Notes under the pieces: generated by a model
Told to the model about the DNA's origin: nothing
Seen by the model: the letters and a program-made list of their open reading frames with translations, nothing else
Databases searched by the model: none
Shown: one piece after another, positions 7,068-8,916 of the stretch
How positions within the stretch are numbered: position 1 is the stretch's first letter
Layout of the letters: each line of letters opens with the position of its first letter
Assembly: GCA_964383675.1 (NCBI GenBank)
Contig: CAYLHX010000034.1
Location: 1 to 8,916, forward strand
Source: CAYLHX01 sp964383675
Lineage (GTDB): Bacteria; Patescibacteriota; Gracilibacteria; UBA1369; LOWO2-01-FULL-3
Reading direction: 5' to 3'
DNA: 8,916 nt
Translations under genes and position numbers: made by a program

Positions 7068-7126
7068 GACTCTCGCTCCTTCATTGATAGACATGCGCTA
7101 TCAAGGCAGGAGCAAGGGTCTTTTTT
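7068..7126 (+). terminator. Intrinsic terminator of the T-box leader
   Basis: GACTCTCGCTCCT (7068-7080) pairs with AGGAGCAAGGGTC (7108-7120), with one G-U pair and one C-A mismatch. An upper hairpin TTGATAG/CTATCAA (7084-7090, 7098-7104) extends the stem. Six T residues follow (7121-7126). Its 5' arm is shared with the antiterminator, so uncharged tRNA-Arg should prevent its formation and allow argFG transcription. Confidence 0.92.
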
Positions 7127-7145
7127 GTTTTCTAACCCAAGAAAA

Positions 7146-8114
7146 ATGCAAAAAGATCTCACTAAAATCACCGACCTAAGCAAAGAAGAAATTCTTGAAA
7201 TTATCGACTTGGCTTTCCAATTAAAAAGCACCCCTGTGCCCTTGAGCAAGCCTTTAGCCGGAAAAGTTATTGCCATGATCTTTGAAAAACCATCCCTAAG
7301 AACAAAAGTGGCCTTTGAAGTAGCCGCAACTCACCTCGGTGCCACTCCAATTTTCCTTACCAGCGGTCAAATTCTTGCAAGCGGTAATAATGAAAAAGGC
7401 AGAGAATCTATTCCCGATATCGCCAAAAACCTTGAAAGGTATTCCGATCTGATTATGGCCAGAGTTTACCATCATGAAGCCATTGAAAAAATTGCCAACT
7501 CAATCGAAATCCCGGTAATCAATGCTCTTTGTGATAAACATCATCCCACCCAGGCATTGGCAGACATCATGACAATTGTCTGGCACAAAGGAAAACTCGA
7601 CAATCTCAAAGTCTCCTTCATTGGTGATGGAAACAACGTTTCCACATCCCTAATGCATATCTGCGCAATCCTGGGAATTGATTTTGCCATTGCCTCGCCG
7701 GAAGGTTTTGAAATCCCGACCGATGAATATAAAACCGCCATCAAAAATGCCCAAAAATCACACAGTACAATCGAATTCCACACAAAACCAGAAAAGGCCA
7801 TTCAGGATGCCGATGTAGTTTACACTGACACTTTTATCTCTATGGGAGAAGAAGAGCAAAAAGAAGAAAAATTGGAAAAATTTCAAAACTATCAATTAAC
7901 CCTTAACCTTCTCAAAAATGCCAAAGAAAATGCCATTTTTATGCACTGCTTACCGGCGCACAGAGGCGAAGAAGTCACAGATGAAGTCATGGACTGCCCG
8001 CAATCTGTGATTTTCGATCAGGCAGAATGCAGAATGCACATTGCCAAATCATTACTAATAACATACTTAACCCAAAAATCATGTTACAAGACACAACCAA
8101 TTATCAAAAAGTAG
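7146..8114 (+). CDS. argF: Ornithine carbamoyltransferase (OTCase)
   Basis: Joins carbamoyl phosphate to ornithine to make citrulline, in the cytoplasm, normally as a trimer. From the ATG at 7146 it is 322 residues, a usual length. Motifs: EKPSLRTK (47-54), the carbamoyl-phosphate site usually written STRTR; MARVYHH (104-110); HPTQ (133-136); GDGNNV (160-165); YTDTFISMG (226-234), with the ornithine-binding SMG; HCLPAHRGEEV (267-277), with the catalytic Cys268; and QAECRMH (292-298), where the family more often has EAENRLH. The HCLP and SMG motifs favour OTCase over aspartate or putrescine carbamoyltransferase. A TTG at 7125 could start a form seven residues longer, but it lies in the terminator T-run; the ATG gives the more normal N-terminus. 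The gene is controlled by the arginine T-box and overlaps argG by 34 bases. Confidence 0.95.
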   Translation: MQKDLTKITDLSKEEILEIIDLAFQLKSTPVPLSKPLAGKVIAMIFEKPSLRTKVAFEVAATHLGATPIFLTSGQILASGNNEKGRESIPDIAKNLERYSDLIMARVYHHEAIEKIANSIEIPVINALCDKHHPTQALADIMTIVWHKGKLDNLKVSFIGDGNNVSTSLMHICAILGIDFAIASPEGFEIPTDEYKTAIKNAQKSHSTIEFHTKPEKAIQDADVVYTDTFISMGEEEQKEEKLEKFQNYQLTLNLLKNAKENAIFMHCLPAHRGEEVTDEVMDCPQSVIFDQAECRMHIAKSLLITYLTQKSCYKTQPIIKK

Positions 8115-8916
8115 CCTCCCACGAGGCTAAAAAAGGAGAGTTCAATAAAACGGTTCTCCTCTACTCCGGCGGACTGGATACCTCCATCTTGCTGAAGTGG
8201 ATCCAGGATCACTATGAGTCCGACGTTATCGCCTTAACCATCGACATCGGTCAAAAAGATGAAGACCTGGAAGCGGTAAAACAAAAAGCTCTAAATCTTG
8301 GGGCCAAAAAGGCTTACATCATCGATGCAAAAAAGGATTTTGCCGAAAACTATATTTCCAAAGCTATCAAGGCCAATGCCGATTATCAGGGGGGCTATCA
8401 CCTCTTCTGTCCACTGGGCAGGGCTATAATATCCAAAATCGGTGTGGAAATCGCCCATAAGGAAAAAGCTCAGGTTATCGCTCACGGTTGCACCGGCAAA
8501 GGAAACGACCAAGTTAGATTTGAAGGCTACATCACCACTCTCGATCCAACCTTAAAAACCATCGCACCGGTGAGAGAATGGTCAATGGGCAGGGACGAGC
8601 AGCTGGAGTATGCCAAAAAGCACAACATTCCCGTCAAAGCCAGTGCCGACAAAATCTATTCCTACGATGAAAATCTTTGGGGCGATAGCGCCGAAGGCGG
8701 TGAAATTGAAAATACCGCCAATATTCCCAATTTTGAAAAGTGTCTCATTAACTGTGTAATGCCGGAAAAAGCTCCGGATAAGGCCGAGTATATAGAGCTG
8801 GAATTTGAAAACGGTCTACCTACCAAGGTCAACGGCAAAACACTTTCACTGCTGGAAACGGTCCAACAATTAAACAAAGTGGGGGCAAAGCACGGTGTAG
8901 GAATCACCCCACTGAT
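8081..8916 (+). CDS. argG: Argininosuccinate synthase (3' end beyond window)
   Basis: Uses ATP to join citrulline, the product of argF, with aspartate to give argininosuccinate. The first 278 residues are present; the rest lies past the right edge. Motifs: the ATP-binding P-loop-like YSGGLDTS (28-35), HGCTGKGNDQVRFE (135-148), APVREW (162-167) and YSYDENLWG (193-201). The ATG at 8081 is the only usable start ahead of the ATP site. It gives an N-terminal extension of roughly 20 residues before the point where most ArgG proteins begin, and makes the gene overlap argF by 34 bases in another frame. There is no Shine-Dalgarno motif before the ATG; a GGAG at 8135-8138 lies inside the reading frame with no usable start codon after it. 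Translation is probably coupled to argF. Confidence 0.96.
   Translation, partial: MLQDTTNYQKVASHEAKKGEFNKTVLLYSGGLDTSILLKWIQDHYESDVIALTIDIGQKDEDLEAVKQKALNLGAKKAYIIDAKKDFAENYISKAIKANADYQGGYHLFCPLGRAIISKIGVEIAHKEKAQVIAHGCTGKGNDQVRFEGYITTLDPTLKTIAPVREWSMGRDEQLEYAKKHNIPVKASADKIYSYDENLWGDSAEGGEIENTANIPNFEKCLINCVMPEKAPDKAEYIELEFENGLPTKVNGKTLSLLETVQQLNKVGAKHGVGITPL

Larger units (their letters stand above)
6745..7126 (+). promoter_or_regulatory. T-box riboswitch leader, arginine type
   Basis: A tRNA-sensing leader that lets transcription continue when uncharged cognate tRNA binds. Stem I: the base AGAGA (6749-6753) pairs with TCTCT (6829-6833). Above it lies the specifier loop, with the expected TAGTA-type strand on the 5' side; GAAAGT (6761-6766) pairs with ACTTTC (6816-6821). 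Further up are the conserved GAGAG (6781-6785), a 6-bp hairpin GCCGGG/CCCGGC (6785-6790, 6802-6807) and the GGTGGAA apical loop. Then follow a GC-rich extra domain, a pseudoknot, Stem III (GGTATAAT/ATTATACC, about 7019-7039), the T-box sequence (7044-7058) with bulge TGGT (7049-7052) for the tRNA ACCA end, and a terminator. The antiterminator would pair AGGG (7044-7047) with CTCCT (7076-7080), which disrupts the terminator 5' arm. The layout is nearly complete, so the class call is firm. The leader is longer than usual because of the insert between Stem I and the pseudoknot. Confidence 0.95.

Noticed and set aside
6974..7276. Minus-strand open frame of 100 codons across the T-box and the argF start
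   Set aside because: It runs antisense through the riboswitch and the conserved OTCase N-terminus; no family resemblance.
7541..7801. Minus-strand open frames inside argF and argG (7541-7801, 8291-8512, 8662-8907)
   Set aside because: They are antisense to well-conserved coding regions, and their translations show no recognisable domain.
8135..8155. GGAG followed by a possible internal argG start near 8141
   Set aside because: No ATG, GTG or TTG lies in frame at a workable distance, so the ATG at 8081 is kept.
1..8916. Gracilibacteria-type recoding of TGA to Gly
   Set aside because: All genes are intact under the standard code and use GGN for glycine; no in-frame TGA is needed.
1..8916. 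CRISPR arrays, insertion sequences, tRNA or rRNA genes
   Set aside because: No spaced repeats, transposase motifs, terminal inverted repeats or tRNA-like cloverleaf were seen on either strand.

Overview
The window looks like a piece of a small, moderately AT-rich bacterial chromosome. My best guess is a Candidate Phyla Radiation (CPR/Patescibacteria) genome, perhaps Peregrinibacteria-like. This rests on the style of the secreted S-layer-homology (SLH) protein, on a compact surface-glycosylation cluster, on gene starts without Shine-Dalgarno motifs, and on stop codons that are all TAA or TAG. All reading frames are open under the standard code, so TGA is not a sense codon in the genes seen. 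The taxonomic call is inference, because no rRNA or ribosomal protein gene is present.

Positions 1-6612 are a cell-surface/glycosylation region. A large secreted SLH protein runs off the left edge on the minus strand. It is followed by two GT4-type glycosyltransferases that converge and overlap at their stops (1894-2976 plus, 2962-4098 minus). Next come a DPM1-like GT2 glycosyltransferase with a tightly linked DUF2304-like small membrane protein (4168-5198, plus), and a GT-C-like polytopic membrane glycosyltransferase converging on them from the minus strand (5191-6612). A reasonable model is that the GT2 makes a polyprenyl-phosphate sugar with help from the small membrane protein, the GT-C enzyme uses it on the outer face of the membrane, and the cytoplasmic GT4 enzymes build a glycan. 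The SLH protein, with its 20-serine linker, is a candidate acceptor. This division of labour is inferred from families and position only.

Positions 6613-8916 hold a different unit. A promoter at 6681-6709 is followed by a roughly 400-base T-box riboswitch leader, then argF (ornithine carbamoyltransferase) and an overlapping argG (argininosuccinate synthase, cut by the right edge). The T-box has a Stem I with a specifier that reads best as CGC (arginine), a large GC-rich extra domain, a Stem IIA/B-type pseudoknot, Stem III, the T-box sequence with its UGGU bulge, and an intrinsic terminator. Uncharged tRNA-Arg would therefore switch on citrulline and argininosuccinate synthesis.

The most interesting items are the arginine T-box with its expanded GC-rich module in this probable CPR setting, the lack of Shine-Dalgarno sites, and the strong strand-dependent amino-acid bias between the two GT4 enzymes.
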